Source: an uncultured Clostridia bacterium (GTDB lineage Bacteria > Bacillota > Clostridia > Christensenellales > Borkfalkiaceae). Taken from it: DNA of 12,714 nt. Position 1 is the first letter of the stretch; every line of letters starts with the position of its first letter. This document shows, in pieces, positions 1 through 6,956 of this stretch. Under the pieces are notes generated by a model. The model made no database searches. It was not told the DNA's origin and saw nothing but the letters and a program-made list of their open reading frames with translations. The stretch covers positions 1 to 12,714 of the forward strand of contig CAKQMM010000015.1 of NCBI GenBank assembly GCA_934254755.1. Direction: 5' to 3'. The position numbers were made by a program, and so were the translations under genes.

Positions 1-132
1 GCGGAAAAGCTGTGCCATAAGGTGGCTATCATCAAGGGCGGCAAGCTGATCCGCTCCGGCACCATGGAGGAGGTCAAGGGCGACGACAGCCTGGAAGAGG
101 TCTTCCTGGAACTGGAGGGAGAGCAATGCTGA
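1..132 (+). CDS. ABC transporter ATP-binding protein, C-terminal end (partial)
   Basis: The window opens inside a gene; 43 codons and a TGA stop are visible. The text reads AEKLCHKVAIIKGGKLIRSG and then an acidic tail with EEVFLELEG. This is the usual end of an ABC-2-type ATPase: the strand 'vaIi..GklirsGt.eel' after the H-loop, then a 'LEevFlel' tail. Walker motifs lie upstream of the window and cannot be checked. The stop overlaps the start of the next gene (ATGCTGA), so the pair is translationally coupled and very likely forms one transporter, with this protein as the cytoplasmic energy-coupling subunit. The substrate cannot be told. Family assignment is confident only at the level of ABC ATPase. 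Confidence 0.8.
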   Translation, partial: AEKLCHKVAIIKGGKLIRSGTMEEVKGDDSLEEVFLELEGEQC

Positions 133-1724
133 AGCAGCTGGTGAAAAAGCAGATGGCGGAAATTTTCCGCAGCTATCTGTATGACGCCAAGAAAAACAAA
201 AAGCGCTCCAAAGGCGCCGTGATTCTCTACTTCGCGCTGTTTGCCCTGCTGATGGTCGGCGTGCTGGGCGGAATGTTCGCATTCGTGGCCCTGATGCTGT
301 GCGAAGACATGGCGGCGGCGAATATGGGCTGGCTGTATTTCACGCTCATGGGACTAATGGCTATCTTTATGGGCGCATTCGGCAGCGTGTTCAACACCTA
401 TTCCAGCCTGTATCTGGCCAAGGATAACGACCTGCTGCTGTCCCTGCCCATTCCGCTGCGGGTCATCATCGCCTCCCGTCTGGTAACGGTCTATCTGATG
501 GGCCTGATGTATTCCGCGATGGTCATTCTCCCCGCTGTCATCGTATACTGGATCCAGGTATCCCACAGCGCGGCGGTCATCGCAGACGGTCTGCTGCTCA
601 CGGTGCTGATCTCGCTGATCGTGCTGCTGCTGTCCTGCCTGCTGGGCTGGGTGGTGGCGAAGATCAGCCTGAAGCTGAAGCACAAGGGCATTACCACGGT
701 GCTAGTATCCCTTGTGGCTATCGGCCTGTACTATTTCATTTATTTCAAGGCGCAGACTGTGATCGCCGATCTGGTGGCCAATGCCGCCGTCTACGGCGCA
801 AAGATCAAGGGCGCGGCCTATCCCCTGTATGTATTTGGCCGCGTAGCGGAGGGCGACTGGCTGGCTATGCTGCTGGTCACTGCCGTAACCGCCCTGCTGA
901 CGGCCCTGACCTGGCTGCTGCTTTCCCGCAGCTTTCTGCGGCTGGCGACTTCCGGCAGCAGCGCGGCCAAAACGCGCTACCGGGAAAAGAAAGTCCGGGT
1001 CCGCAGCCTGTCCTCCGCACTGCTGGGCAAGGAATGCCGCCGCTTTGTTTCCAGCCCCAACTACATGCTGAACTGCGGCTTCGGCATTCTGATGCTGATG
1101 GCGGCAGGCGTGATGATGCTCTTCAAAGGCGGAGAGCTGTCCATGCTGCTAACGTCAGTCTTTAACGGCTCGGAAGGCATCGTGCTGGCGCTGACGGTTT
1201 CCATGGCCTGCCTGCTGGCCAGCATGAACGACATGGCCGCGCCCTCCATTTCTCTGGAAGGCAAGAACCTGTGGGTGCTGCGCTCTCTGCCGGTGCCGGT
1301 CTGGGAAGCACTGAAAGCCAAGCTGAAGCTGCAGCTGCTGCTGACCGGCATCCCGATGGTGTTCCTGCTGTGCTGCGCCCTGCCCATGATGGGCTTCTCG
1401 CCGTTGCTGTCGCTGCTGGCGGCGGTATGCTGCCTGCTGAACGTGCTGCTGATGGCGCTGTTTGGATTGTTCATGGGGCTGAAAATGCCGAATCTGAACT
1501 GGACCAGCGAGATCACGCCCATCAAGCAGAGCGGAAGCGTGATGTTTGCCCTGCTGGGCGGTTGGGTGTATGCCATTCTTCCCGGCGCAGCCGCGCTGCT
1601 GCTGGGTTCCCATCTGACCCCGGCGCTGGTTCCTTCCCTGTTTGCTCTTCTGACGGCAGCGCTGTGCGTTCTTCTGTATGTCTGGCTGAAAAAGCGGGGT
1701 ACACGAGCGTTTGCCGCGCTATAA
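126..1724 (+). CDS. ABC-2-like multi-pass permease
   Basis: This 532-residue integral membrane protein starts with a Lys-rich cytoplasmic stretch (residues 1-30) followed by many hydrophobic segments, the first around residues 31-58. Two halves of transmembrane segments are separated by a charged loop near residues 275-300 (RYREKKVRVR). The second half begins with LLGKECRRFVSSPNYMLN, a segment typical of the roughly 530-residue Bacillota ABC exporter permeases paired with an ABC-2 ATPase. The start overlaps the stop of the upstream ATPase gene by seven bases, so the two form one operon and one membrane complex. The gene is GC-rich with frequent ctg codons, unlike the AT-rich block further right. 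Terminator hairpins follow its stop. The substrate is unknown. Topology was judged by eye. Confidence 0.8.
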   Translation: MLKQLVKKQMAEIFRSYLYDAKKNKKRSKGAVILYFALFALLMVGVLGGMFAFVALMLCEDMAAANMGWLYFTLMGLMAIFMGAFGSVFNTYSSLYLAKDNDLLLSLPIPLRVIIASRLVTVYLMGLMYSAMVILPAVIVYWIQVSHSAAVIADGLLLTVLISLIVLLLSCLLGWVVAKISLKLKHKGITTVLVSLVAIGLYYFIYFKAQTVIADLVANAAVYGAKIKGAAYPLYVFGRVAEGDWLAMLLVTAVTALLTALTWLLLSRSFLRLATSGSSAAKTRYREKKVRVRSLSSALLGKECRRFVSSPNYMLNCGFGILMLMAAGVMMLFKGGELSMLLTSVFNGSEGIVLALTVSMACLLASMNDMAAPSISLEGKNLWVLRSLPVPVWEALKAKLKLQLLLTGIPMVFLLCCALPMMGFSPLLSLLAAVCCLLNVLLMALFGLFMGLKMPNLNWTSEITPIKQSGSVMFALLGGWVYAILPGAAALLLGSHLTPALVPSLFALLTAALCVLLYVWLKKRGTRAFAAL

Positions 1725-1733
1725 AAGCATGCT

Positions 1734-1766
1734 CCAGCCCGCCGGAAATTCTTTTCGGCGGGCTGG
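1734..1766 (+). terminator. Intrinsic terminator after the ABC-2-like operon
   Basis: An 11-bp perfect stem CCAGCCCGCCG / CGGCGGGCTGG encloses an 11-base loop and starts 9 bases after the permease stop. No long T run follows directly, only T-rich sequence (ttcatctcattctttt). It is most likely the terminator of the transporter operon. Confidence 0.7.
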
Positions 1767-1789
1767 CTGATTCATCTCATTCTTTTCAT

Positions 1790-1809
1790 CGGCGGCTTTC
1801 GGGCCGCCG
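1790..1809 (+). terminator. Second GC hairpin, possible backup terminator
   Basis: A 7-bp perfect stem CGGCGGC / GCCGCCG encloses the loop TTTCGG and is followed by TTTGATATATA. It lies just past the first terminator hairpin. The short weak T stretch makes termination possible rather than certain. Confidence 0.4.
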
Positions 1810-1835
1810 TTTGATATATAGAAGAAGATACAAGA

Positions 1836-1865
1836 AAAGCGCTCTCCCGAACCGGGAAGCGCTTT
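1836..1865. terminator. Terminator-like hairpin, could work in both directions
   Basis: The arms AAAGCGCT and AGCGCTTT enclose an inner stem TCCCG / CGGGA around a three-base loop, with one bulged C at 1844. The right arm runs into TTTCTTAT on the plus strand. The left arm is preceded by AAGAAAA, which reads as a T-rich tail on the minus strand. It could therefore stop plus-strand readthrough and also end minus-strand transcripts coming from the CotH remnant. A smaller 7-bp hairpin with one G-T pair follows at 1877-1894. Confidence 0.6.
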
Positions 1866-1948
1866 CTTATCCTATGAATCGCCTTACGGCGGTTTGTGTC
1901 TATACGGATATAGTAATACCAAGTGGCCCCTTGCCCGGATGACGGATG

Positions 1949-2012
1949 GGCGGTTCATTTTTTGTAATTTTGAACCGCCGAGAGCGTTTTGAACCGCCGA
2001 AGTGAACCGCCG
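1949..2012. repeat. Short GAACCGCCG repeats with one inverted copy
   Basis: GAACCGCCG occurs three times in direct orientation (1972-1980, 1991-1999, 2004-2012). An inverted copy, GGCGGTTCA at 1949-1957, pairs perfectly over 9 bases with TGAACCGCC at 1971-1979. The inverted pair could form a hairpin with a 13-base T-rich loop. The copies sit just past the 3' end of the CotH remnant. They may be a terminator for that minus-strand gene, a protein-binding site, or residue of a mobile-element end. The sequence alone does not decide. Confidence 0.55.
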
Positions 2013-2015
2013 CTT

Positions 2016-2606
2016 CTATTCCCATTTCATTCCTTCAACACAATCGGCAATTGCGTCTGCTGGCAAAGGAGGTTTCTCACCGAAGTATACAACCATTTGC
2101 TCATTTGAAAGCGCAAATTGCGGCAAATTGTTTTTGCACCATTTCATAAAAATAGGTTGGCCATTTCGTGTACGATCCAGACGCGGATAACAATAGTGCA
2201 GGGCCCCCTCAGGGGTCGTCGGATTATCGAATGATATAGCCTTATCATTCTCCTCGGCCCAGCGTGAGAAATGGAGCTGCATTTCCGGTTCGACTTCTTT
2301 AATCATTTCATCAAACACTTTGGTCATATATTCCGTCGTAAAAAAATGGTAAATTTTCCCTAGCCTTGTTAAAAACCTATCATGCATTTCATCGTTTTCC
2401 AACAGTTTACGAATCAAAGCATTATCAATTAGCCTATCACCCGCACCCTTTTCCTTTAAGTAGCTATATGGACTATTGAAACCACTGTTGAACAGACCGT
2501 AATCAAGATCATAAAGAATCCGCTTCCATTTTGCACCTGCCGTTTTGAGCCTGTAAAAACGTATATTGCCGAAATCGGAGTTGCCAAAAAACCTGGAAAA
2601 ATAAAT
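2016..2606 (-). pseudogene. CotH-kinase family protein, C-terminal remnant with lost 5' part
   Basis: On the minus strand one frame stays open from an upstream stop at 2637-2639 down to the stop at 2016. Early in it come FFGNSDFGNIRFYR and WKRILYDLDYG, then IRKLLEND...RFLTRLG, EPEMQLHFSRWAEE and a C-terminal YFGEKP segment. These match the C-terminal half of CotH-kinase family proteins (spore-coat or secreted protein kinases), including the D-L-D-Y-G segment near the metal-binding site. Family members usually have several hundred residues; only about 195 are readable here and no ATG with a ribosome binding site lies ahead of the homologous part. A TTG at 2417 could start a 133-residue product but would cut the domain in the middle. 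The missing N-terminal half is not found elsewhere in the window. It is probably a remnant broken when the peptide locus arrived. Confidence 0.65.
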
Positions 2607-2626
2607 GTAAATTATTCTGAAAAAGG

Positions 2627-2654
2627 TTGACGAAACTCAGTGGTTTATGATACT
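2627..2654 (+). promoter_or_regulatory. Putative sigma-A-type promoter of the peptide gene
   Basis: A -35 box TTGACG (2627-2632) and a -10-like GATACT (2649-2654) are separated by 16 bases. A second possible -10, TATGAT at 2646-2651, is a better match but leaves only a 13-base spacer. Transcription would start near 2661, giving a leader of about 37 bases before the peptide start at 2698. The promoter lies on the open end of the broken CotH frame. Confidence 0.5.
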
Positions 2655-2697
2655 GTGAACTTGGAGACACACCACAAAAAAGAAAGGAGAGATTCTC

Positions 2698-2901
2698 ATG
2701 TTTGATCTGAAAAAGAATGGAACCGGCTCTCTTTCGTTGGGGACTTTGTCTTTCCCTTGCGGTGCGTGCAAATGTGTTACCTATGGAGCTCCGGATGACC
2801 ATTTCGGTCATCGCGACACAACTTCTGCAACTCGTACATATGCGAGAGCTGGAAGTCAGCCGGAACCCTTTGGCAATGGTAGTGGAAATTCCTGCAAATA
2901 G
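2698..2901 (+). CDS. Candidate Cys-containing RiPP precursor peptide
   Basis: This 67-residue peptide starts MFDLKKNGTGSLSLGTLSF and continues with PCGACKC (Cys 21, 24, 26). Its Gly/Ser/Thr-rich, polar second half ends GNGSGNSCK (Cys 66). There is no membrane segment and no Gly-Gly leader cleavage site. The ribosome binding site AAGGAGA lies 7 bases before the ATG, the promoter is close, and a terminator follows within 10 bases of the stop, so the gene forms a compact highly expressed unit. Downstream lie a radical SAM maturase, an ACP-like protein and a peptide exporter, the gene set found with clostridial Cys-rich bacteriocin-like peptides. By that context this is the likely substrate, with residues 1-19 as leader and the Cys-rich remainder as core (inference). 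I do not recognise the peptide itself with certainty. An overlapping frame (2717-2908) has no good ribosome binding site. Confidence 0.6.
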   Translation: MFDLKKNGTGSLSLGTLSFPCGACKCVTYGAPDDHFGHRDTTSATRTYARAGSQPEPFGNGSGNSCK

Positions 2902-2910
2902 CCCTTAATC

Positions 2911-2954
2911 GTCCCCCGCAATGTTATCCTGCCGGAACAATACGGGGGACTTTT
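2911..2954 (+). terminator. Intrinsic terminator or attenuator between peptide gene and transporter genes
   Basis: GTCCCCCG (2911-2918) and CGGGGGAC (2943-2950) form an 8-bp GC-rich stem directly followed by TTTTAAAA. A few further pairs are possible in the 24-base loop (TGTT / AACA). The hairpin begins 10 bases after the peptide stop. Terminators in this place commonly let a peptide be made in excess of its processing proteins, with only part of the transcripts reading through. Confidence 0.75.
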
Positions 2955-3011
2955 AAAAGGAAGTTCACCTTATTCTAATGTCTTTAGTTTGAAAATTTTA
3001 GAATTAGCTTG

Positions 3012-3025
3012 GGGGTGAGAGCCCC
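3012..3025 (+). promoter_or_regulatory. Ribosome binding site folded into a small hairpin
   Basis: The ribosome binding site GGGGTGAG of the next ATPase gene can pair with the CCCC directly before its ATG. The stem is GGGGT / GCCCC with one U-G pair and the loop is GAGA, a GNRA-type tetraloop. If it forms in the mRNA it would hold the ribosome binding site closed and lower translation of the transporter. This is read from the sequence only. Confidence 0.35.
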
Positions 3026-3688
3026 ATGGAGGGCCTGGTGCTGCGCGATGTGTGCTTTACGTATCCCAAAGCCAAAAAGCCTGTGCTTGTCCATATCAAC
3101 GCCTCGTTTTTGCCGGGAACGGTCAGTTCCATTCGCGGCTATTCGGGCGCGGGCAAAAGCACGCTTTTGTACCTGATTGCCGGTATGGAAACGCCCACGT
3201 CTGGCGCTCTCCTGTGGAACGGCAACCCCATTGGCGGCGGCGACCTCACGGCCTACCGCCGTCATACCGTAAGCCTGATTGCCCAATCCTATTTGCTGTT
3301 TCCCAACCGAACCGCGCTGGAGAATGTCTGCTATCCCCTGTTGTTGCATGGCAAAACACCCATGCAGGCGCAGGATGAGGCACGCGAGCATATGGCCGCC
3401 GTGCATTTGCCGGGGGATTTATGCCATCGCCTTCCCGGCCGTCTATCCGGCGGCGAGCAGCAGCGGGTGGCCATTGCCCGCTGCCTCGCCTGCCATACCC
3501 CGCTGATCGCGGCGGATGAACCCACCGGAAACCTGGATGAAGAGAACGCCCTGGAGGTCACGGGGATTTTGACCCGACTGGCGGAAGAGGAGAAGAAAAC
3601 CGTTATCCTGGTTACGCACGATCCTATGATTGCCGATCTGGCGCAGCACCGCTATAAGCTTTCGCATGGCGTGCTTGAGCGCATGTGA
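3026..3688 (+). CDS. ABC transporter ATP-binding protein, MacB/LolD-like
   Basis: The product has 220 residues, the usual length for the ATPase of FtsX/MacB-type transporters. Motifs in order are Walker A GYSGAGKST (38-46), Q-loop Gln87, signature LSGGEQQRVAIARCL (140-154), Walker B LIAADEP (160-166), D-loop GNLD (168-171) and H-loop His198 in LVTHDP. All catalytic positions are present. It binds ATP in the cytoplasm and drives the two permeases encoded behind it. The start follows GGGGTGAG. It is the first gene after the peptide terminator, and the next gene follows after 12 bases. Such systems in peptide loci often give self-protection or help export (known for lantibiotic and bacitracin resistance systems); here that role is inferred from position. 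The gene is GC-rich, unlike the maturation genes after 6650. Confidence 0.9.
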   Translation: MEGLVLRDVCFTYPKAKKPVLVHINASFLPGTVSSIRGYSGAGKSTLLYLIAGMETPTSGALLWNGNPIGGGDLTAYRRHTVSLIAQSYLLFPNRTALENVCYPLLLHGKTPMQAQDEAREHMAAVHLPGDLCHRLPGRLSGGEQQRVAIARCLACHTPLIAADEPTGNLDEENALEVTGILTRLAEEEKKTVILVTHDPMIADLAQHRYKLSHGVLERM

Positions 3689-3700
3689 GGAGGGGGCCGT

Positions 3701-4885
3701 ATGCTTTGGAAACGGTTTGCCCGCAAACCGCTGTTCGCGCTGTTGTTCCTTGTGGAACTGGTGGTTTCCGTCCTCTTTTTGTCGTTCCAGGAGCAAAGCA
3801 TGCAAGCTAATCGAGAGGCGGTGGACGCGCTTTATCACAACGCGCGCATCCACTGCCAGCTGATGCCTTCCTCCGTCATGTCTGGGACGCTTGCCGTATC
3901 GCCCTTTTCCGCGCAGATGCTCCTAAACCGCAAAGAGGTGGACAGCTGCTATTGCTCCGTGTGGAATCCGGTCTATCTGATAGGCGACGGGGTGCCCCGA
4001 GGTGAAAATACGTTCGTCGCCTACGGCACTAATGATCTATCTACCTTTTTTGAAAAAATGGGCCTTACCTGCACGTTTGCAGAGGGTTATACCGTGGAGG
4101 ACTTCTGCCAGCGCGAGGACATATGCCTGATGGATGCGACATTGACCGATTCGCTGTCATACAGGCTTGGCGATACGATTGCGCTGGCAGGCGCGGATGA
4201 AAACGCGGAGTATTCGGAGAGCGCGCCCGTACAGCAGCTGACCCTTGTGGGAATCTATCCGTCGAGCATTCGTTTTCTGGGCGCTTTGATTGTACCCGAG
4301 GCGAACATTTATAGCCAGGGCCAGAAGCGCATTGTGTACTCCGACGCGACAAGGCTGCGCTGGTATGTGTATTCCCAATTTTCCTTCACCCTCAACCCGG
4401 CGTATAACGCCCAGTTTGACGCTGTGGCGGCGGAGATTCAGCAATGGATGGACGCGATGCACATGGACTGCACGCTCTATGCCAACACGCGGGAGCTGGA
4501 AGAAGCCCTTCGTCCGCTGGAAAACAAGCTGAAGCTGCAGCAGACGCTCCATCTTCCCATCCGGTGCGCGTTCATCGCCCTGGCGGCGGTGCTCGCTGTA
4601 CTGATGACGCATCAGGAGCAAAGCGAAATCCTGATTCGCCGGCTGCATGGCGAGTCGAGCCATCGGCTGTTCCTGGGGCTTTGGCTCAGCCTGTGCGGGC
4701 TGCTGCTGGCGCTGAGCCTTCCTGCGGCTCTGCTGGGGTATGCGGCTGGCGGCGCGCAAAGCGGCCTGCTTGCGCACTGGCTGCTCACCCTTGCCGTTTG
4801 TGTTATGGCCTGCGCGGCCGTGCTAACTCTGCTGTGCGGACGGCGTCTGCTTTCCTTGTATCAAGGATTCCAGCGGGATGTGTAA
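3701..4885 (+). CDS. FtsX/MacB-type ABC permease, first subunit
   Basis: The product has 394 residues. One N-terminal membrane segment (about 11-29) is followed by a large soluble part (about 30-285) that should lie outside the membrane, then three C-terminal membrane segments (about 289-303, 323-351 and 356-379). This 1+3 layout with a big extracellular domain is that of FtsX/MacB-type permeases. Between the C-terminal segments is EILIRRLHGESS, at the position of the FtsX 'coupling' segment that contacts the ATPase. The start has the ribosome binding site GGAGGGGG 12 bases after the ATPase stop; the next permease begins 18 bases after this stop. The three genes should form one complex. The substrate is not shown by the sequence; the modified peptide or a cell-envelope target are both possible. 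Confidence 0.75.
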   Translation: MLWKRFARKPLFALLFLVELVVSVLFLSFQEQSMQANREAVDALYHNARIHCQLMPSSVMSGTLAVSPFSAQMLLNRKEVDSCYCSVWNPVYLIGDGVPRGENTFVAYGTNDLSTFFEKMGLTCTFAEGYTVEDFCQREDICLMDATLTDSLSYRLGDTIALAGADENAEYSESAPVQQLTLVGIYPSSIRFLGALIVPEANIYSQGQKRIVYSDATRLRWYVYSQFSFTLNPAYNAQFDAVAAEIQQWMDAMHMDCTLYANTRELEEALRPLENKLKLQQTLHLPIRCAFIALAAVLAVLMTHQEQSEILIRRLHGESSHRLFLGLWLSLCGLLLALSLPAALLGYAAGGAQSGLLAHWLLTLAVCVMACAAVLTLLCGRRLLSLYQGFQRDV

Positions 4886-4903
4886 GCATGGAGGTGAATC
4901 CAA

Positions 4904-6646
4904 ATGGAATGGAAGCTGCTGGTACGACAGCCATGGAAGCTGCTGGCCGTCAGTCTGTTCTGGTTTGTGCTGGCATCCGCCTCTTTGCTTTTGGCGCTGA
5001 ACTGCTGTGTGGATGCCCTGAACCTGCGTTACATTGAGGAATATTATGCCTCCGTGGGAACTGTGCTTTGGGAAGCGCCGCAGCGGGAGGCGCTGGCACA
5101 GGATCGTTCCCAGCTGTCGGCCATTTCAGAGGAAGCCGTGCATATCCTGGAAGCCTCAGAGCAGGTGGACAAAATCCAGATTCAGAAAATTCGGTCAGCT
5201 GCCATTCAGGGAATGCCGAATCTTTCCTCCCTTTTTTACATGCGCGATGCGGGAACGCTCGCTATTTTGGAGGGGACGGCTGCTCTGGACACTTTCTATA
5301 AAGAGGAAGAGAACGATATACCGTCAAGCGGCATTCTGGCCATGGAGAATGTGACTGTACACCACGCACACCTGGACTGGGCCGCCGAACGGGCAAATTG
5401 GGATTGGACGGTTGTGAACTATCAGATGCGTGCGGGGGAGGAGAGTCCCTTTCAAGTTGGCAGCCGCTATTTACTCATGGGATATACCGCCCTATCCTAT
5501 CAAACGGGGCTTACCAGGGACGAGCTGTGTGTGGGCTGGAAAGTGAACGCGCCTTTTGTGCAGCAGGACGCCTACTACACGGATGTGCTTTATCCGCACG
5601 CCATCGTTCCCCTGCCCGCGGATGCCACAGAAGAAGAGGTGGATGAAATCCTTCGCGAGCTCGGATGGGATGCGTATGTGAATCAGACCGAGCAGCTTTC
5701 GACGGTTTATACCGCTCGAATTGTGTCTGACATGGGCTTGCTGATGCCAAGCGCGGAGGATGGCCTTTTGTATACGGAAGGACGGGGCATCCGTCCCGAT
5801 GACGCCGGGAAAAAGGTATGCGTTGTCAGCCATGAACTGGCGCAGAAGCGCGGGCTGCAGGTTGGCGACAAGATTCCCATCGCCCTGGCCGATGATGCTT
5901 ATGATGTGGTGGGCTTCCGTAAGGGCGTTCCCATGCTGGGAAAGCTGCTGACCCTGCCTTATGGACGCGCCAAGGAATATGAGATCATAGGCACCTTTCA
6001 CCAGGAGAACTACGAGCCGTTCAAAAACGCTTTTCAGTTTTCATATAACGATATCTTCATTCCCGCCGCCGTAGACGAACCCATCGCCGTGAAAGAAGCC
6101 TTCCCATACACCCTTTCCTTCCGGGTACGCGGAGAGGATACCGACGCCTTTCTGGATGAAACCGCGCCCAAACTGGAATCCCTCGGTTATTCCGTACGGC
6201 TGTTTTCGTCCAAATGGAGCGGCGTGGAGTCCATCTACAAAACCATTCGGGAGCGTCAGGGCGGTATGGTGCTGGCCTCTGTGGCCGTCATGCTGGCAGG
6301 GTGCTGGATTTACACCCTGCTGATGAGCAAGCTCTATTTGCGGGAATTTTCGCTTCGCCGGCTGCTGGGCACGCCGAATCGCCCCTCACGCAGGGCATAC
6401 AGCGTTCCTTTTGCACTGGCCGGGATGACCGGCTCAGCCGGGAGCGTTGCCATGGTATTCTTCTGCTATACCAAGCTTTTCAAGGGGGAAATGGAAAGAA
6501 TCGCTGGGAGCAACGCGCCATCGGATTCCTGGATGCTGCTATTCCTGATTGTGATGGTGCTCGCTCAGCTGCTTCTCGCTTACATGGGATTAAGGCTATG
6601 GGTGCGCCATTCGCAAATGCGCACACTACGCTCCCTGCTGAAATAA
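4904..6646 (+). CDS. FtsX/MacB-type ABC permease, second subunit
   Basis: The product has 580 residues. A membrane segment near residues 11-33 follows a twice-used WKLL stretch (MEWKLLVRQPWKLLAVS), encoded by a repeated TGGAAGCTGCTGG. A large extracytoplasmic domain of about 400 residues precedes the FtsX core: membrane segments about 453-479, 501-526 and 542-566, with REFSLRRLLGTP (480-491) matching the conserved 'RE.g.lralGa' turn of FtsX permeases. It is the second, larger permease of the ATPase/permease/permease set, and a heteromeric transporter is likely. The ribosome binding site is GGAGGTGA (4891-4898). A sharp drop in GC content follows its stop, marking the boundary to the peptide-maturation block. 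The substrate is unknown. Confidence 0.8.
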   Translation: MEWKLLVRQPWKLLAVSLFWFVLASASLLLALNCCVDALNLRYIEEYYASVGTVLWEAPQREALAQDRSQLSAISEEAVHILEASEQVDKIQIQKIRSAAIQGMPNLSSLFYMRDAGTLAILEGTAALDTFYKEEENDIPSSGILAMENVTVHHAHLDWAAERANWDWTVVNYQMRAGEESPFQVGSRYLLMGYTALSYQTGLTRDELCVGWKVNAPFVQQDAYYTDVLYPHAIVPLPADATEEEVDEILRELGWDAYVNQTEQLSTVYTARIVSDMGLLMPSAEDGLLYTEGRGIRPDDAGKKVCVVSHELAQKRGLQVGDKIPIALADDAYDVVGFRKGVPMLGKLLTLPYGRAKEYEIIGTFHQENYEPFKNAFQFSYNDIFIPAAVDEPIAVKEAFPYTLSFRVRGEDTDAFLDETAPKLESLGYSVRLFSSKWSGVESIYKTIRERQGGMVLASVAVMLAGCWIYTLLMSKLYLREFSLRRLLGTPNRPSRRAYSVPFALAGMTGSAGSVAMVFFCYTKLFKGEMERIAGSNAPSDSWMLLFLIVMVLAQLLLAYMGLRLWVRHSQMRTLRSLLK

Positions 6647-6680
6647 GGGAGCCGCTATATACTTCAAGGGAGGAAAGTAA

Positions 6681-6956
6681 ATGCAAGCTTACATTATTGA
6701 TACAATTAACAGAATGTTTTCATTCAAGAAAATCCATGTCGATGCGTCACAAATTCATATCCCGCTTACGGGCAAGGGGATTGGACTCACAGCGTGCGAT
6801 CTCTATACATTTTACCGCCACATCATTCATGAGCTTGATCTATCAGGAGAGTTGCTAGGCGGTGAATCATACTGTACAATTGCAAGCTTGGTAGATAGAT
6901 GTAGTGAATTGAGAAGATACAAAATCGATGAAGAGAGAGGCGACGAGAATGTATAA
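6681..6956 (+). CDS. Acyl carrier-related peptide maturation protein lacking the Ser attachment site
   Basis: This 91-residue soluble protein has the ribosome binding site GGGAGGAAAG and ends overlapping the radical SAM start (ATGTATAA). The central GIGLTACDLYTFYRHIIHEL (33-52) lines up with helix II of acyl carrier proteins, 'GLDSLDLVEL..aLEeef'. In that alignment the serine that carries phosphopantetheine is replaced by Ala38, so it cannot carry an acyl group in the usual way. ACP-related proteins of this kind are known beside the radical SAM maturase of clostridial Cys-rich peptides. By analogy it may present the peptide or act as a scaffold for the maturase (inference). It is the first gene of the AT-rich block. 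The naming rests on family memory and context. Confidence 0.65.
   Translation: MQAYIIDTINRMFSFKKIHVDASQIHIPLTGKGIGLTACDLYTFYRHIIHELDLSGELLGGESYCTIASLVDRCSELRRYKIDEERGDENV

Noticed and set aside
1061..1613. Antisense frames under the ABC-2-like permease
   Set aside because: They mirror ctg-rich codons of a clear membrane protein and have no start signals or domains.
2509..2811. Minus-strand open frame crossing the peptide promoter
   Set aside because: It runs antisense to the promoter and the peptide gene and out of frame with the CotH remnant, with no start signal.
2717..2908. Overlapping plus-strand frame of 63 codons inside the peptide gene
   Set aside because: It has no ribosome binding site before its ATG, while the frame at 2698 has AAGGAGA at ideal distance.
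4157..4777. Long antisense open frame of 206 codons under the first FtsX-type permease
   Set aside because: It is Gln/Arg-rich low-complexity text produced by the complementary codons of a GC-rich membrane protein gene; the plus strand has the full transporter signature.
6928..6948. Earlier ATG for the radical SAM gene
   Set aside because: It has no ribosome binding site and would overlap the upstream gene by 29 bases; the ATG at 6949 has AGAGAGG and a short overlap with the upstream stop.
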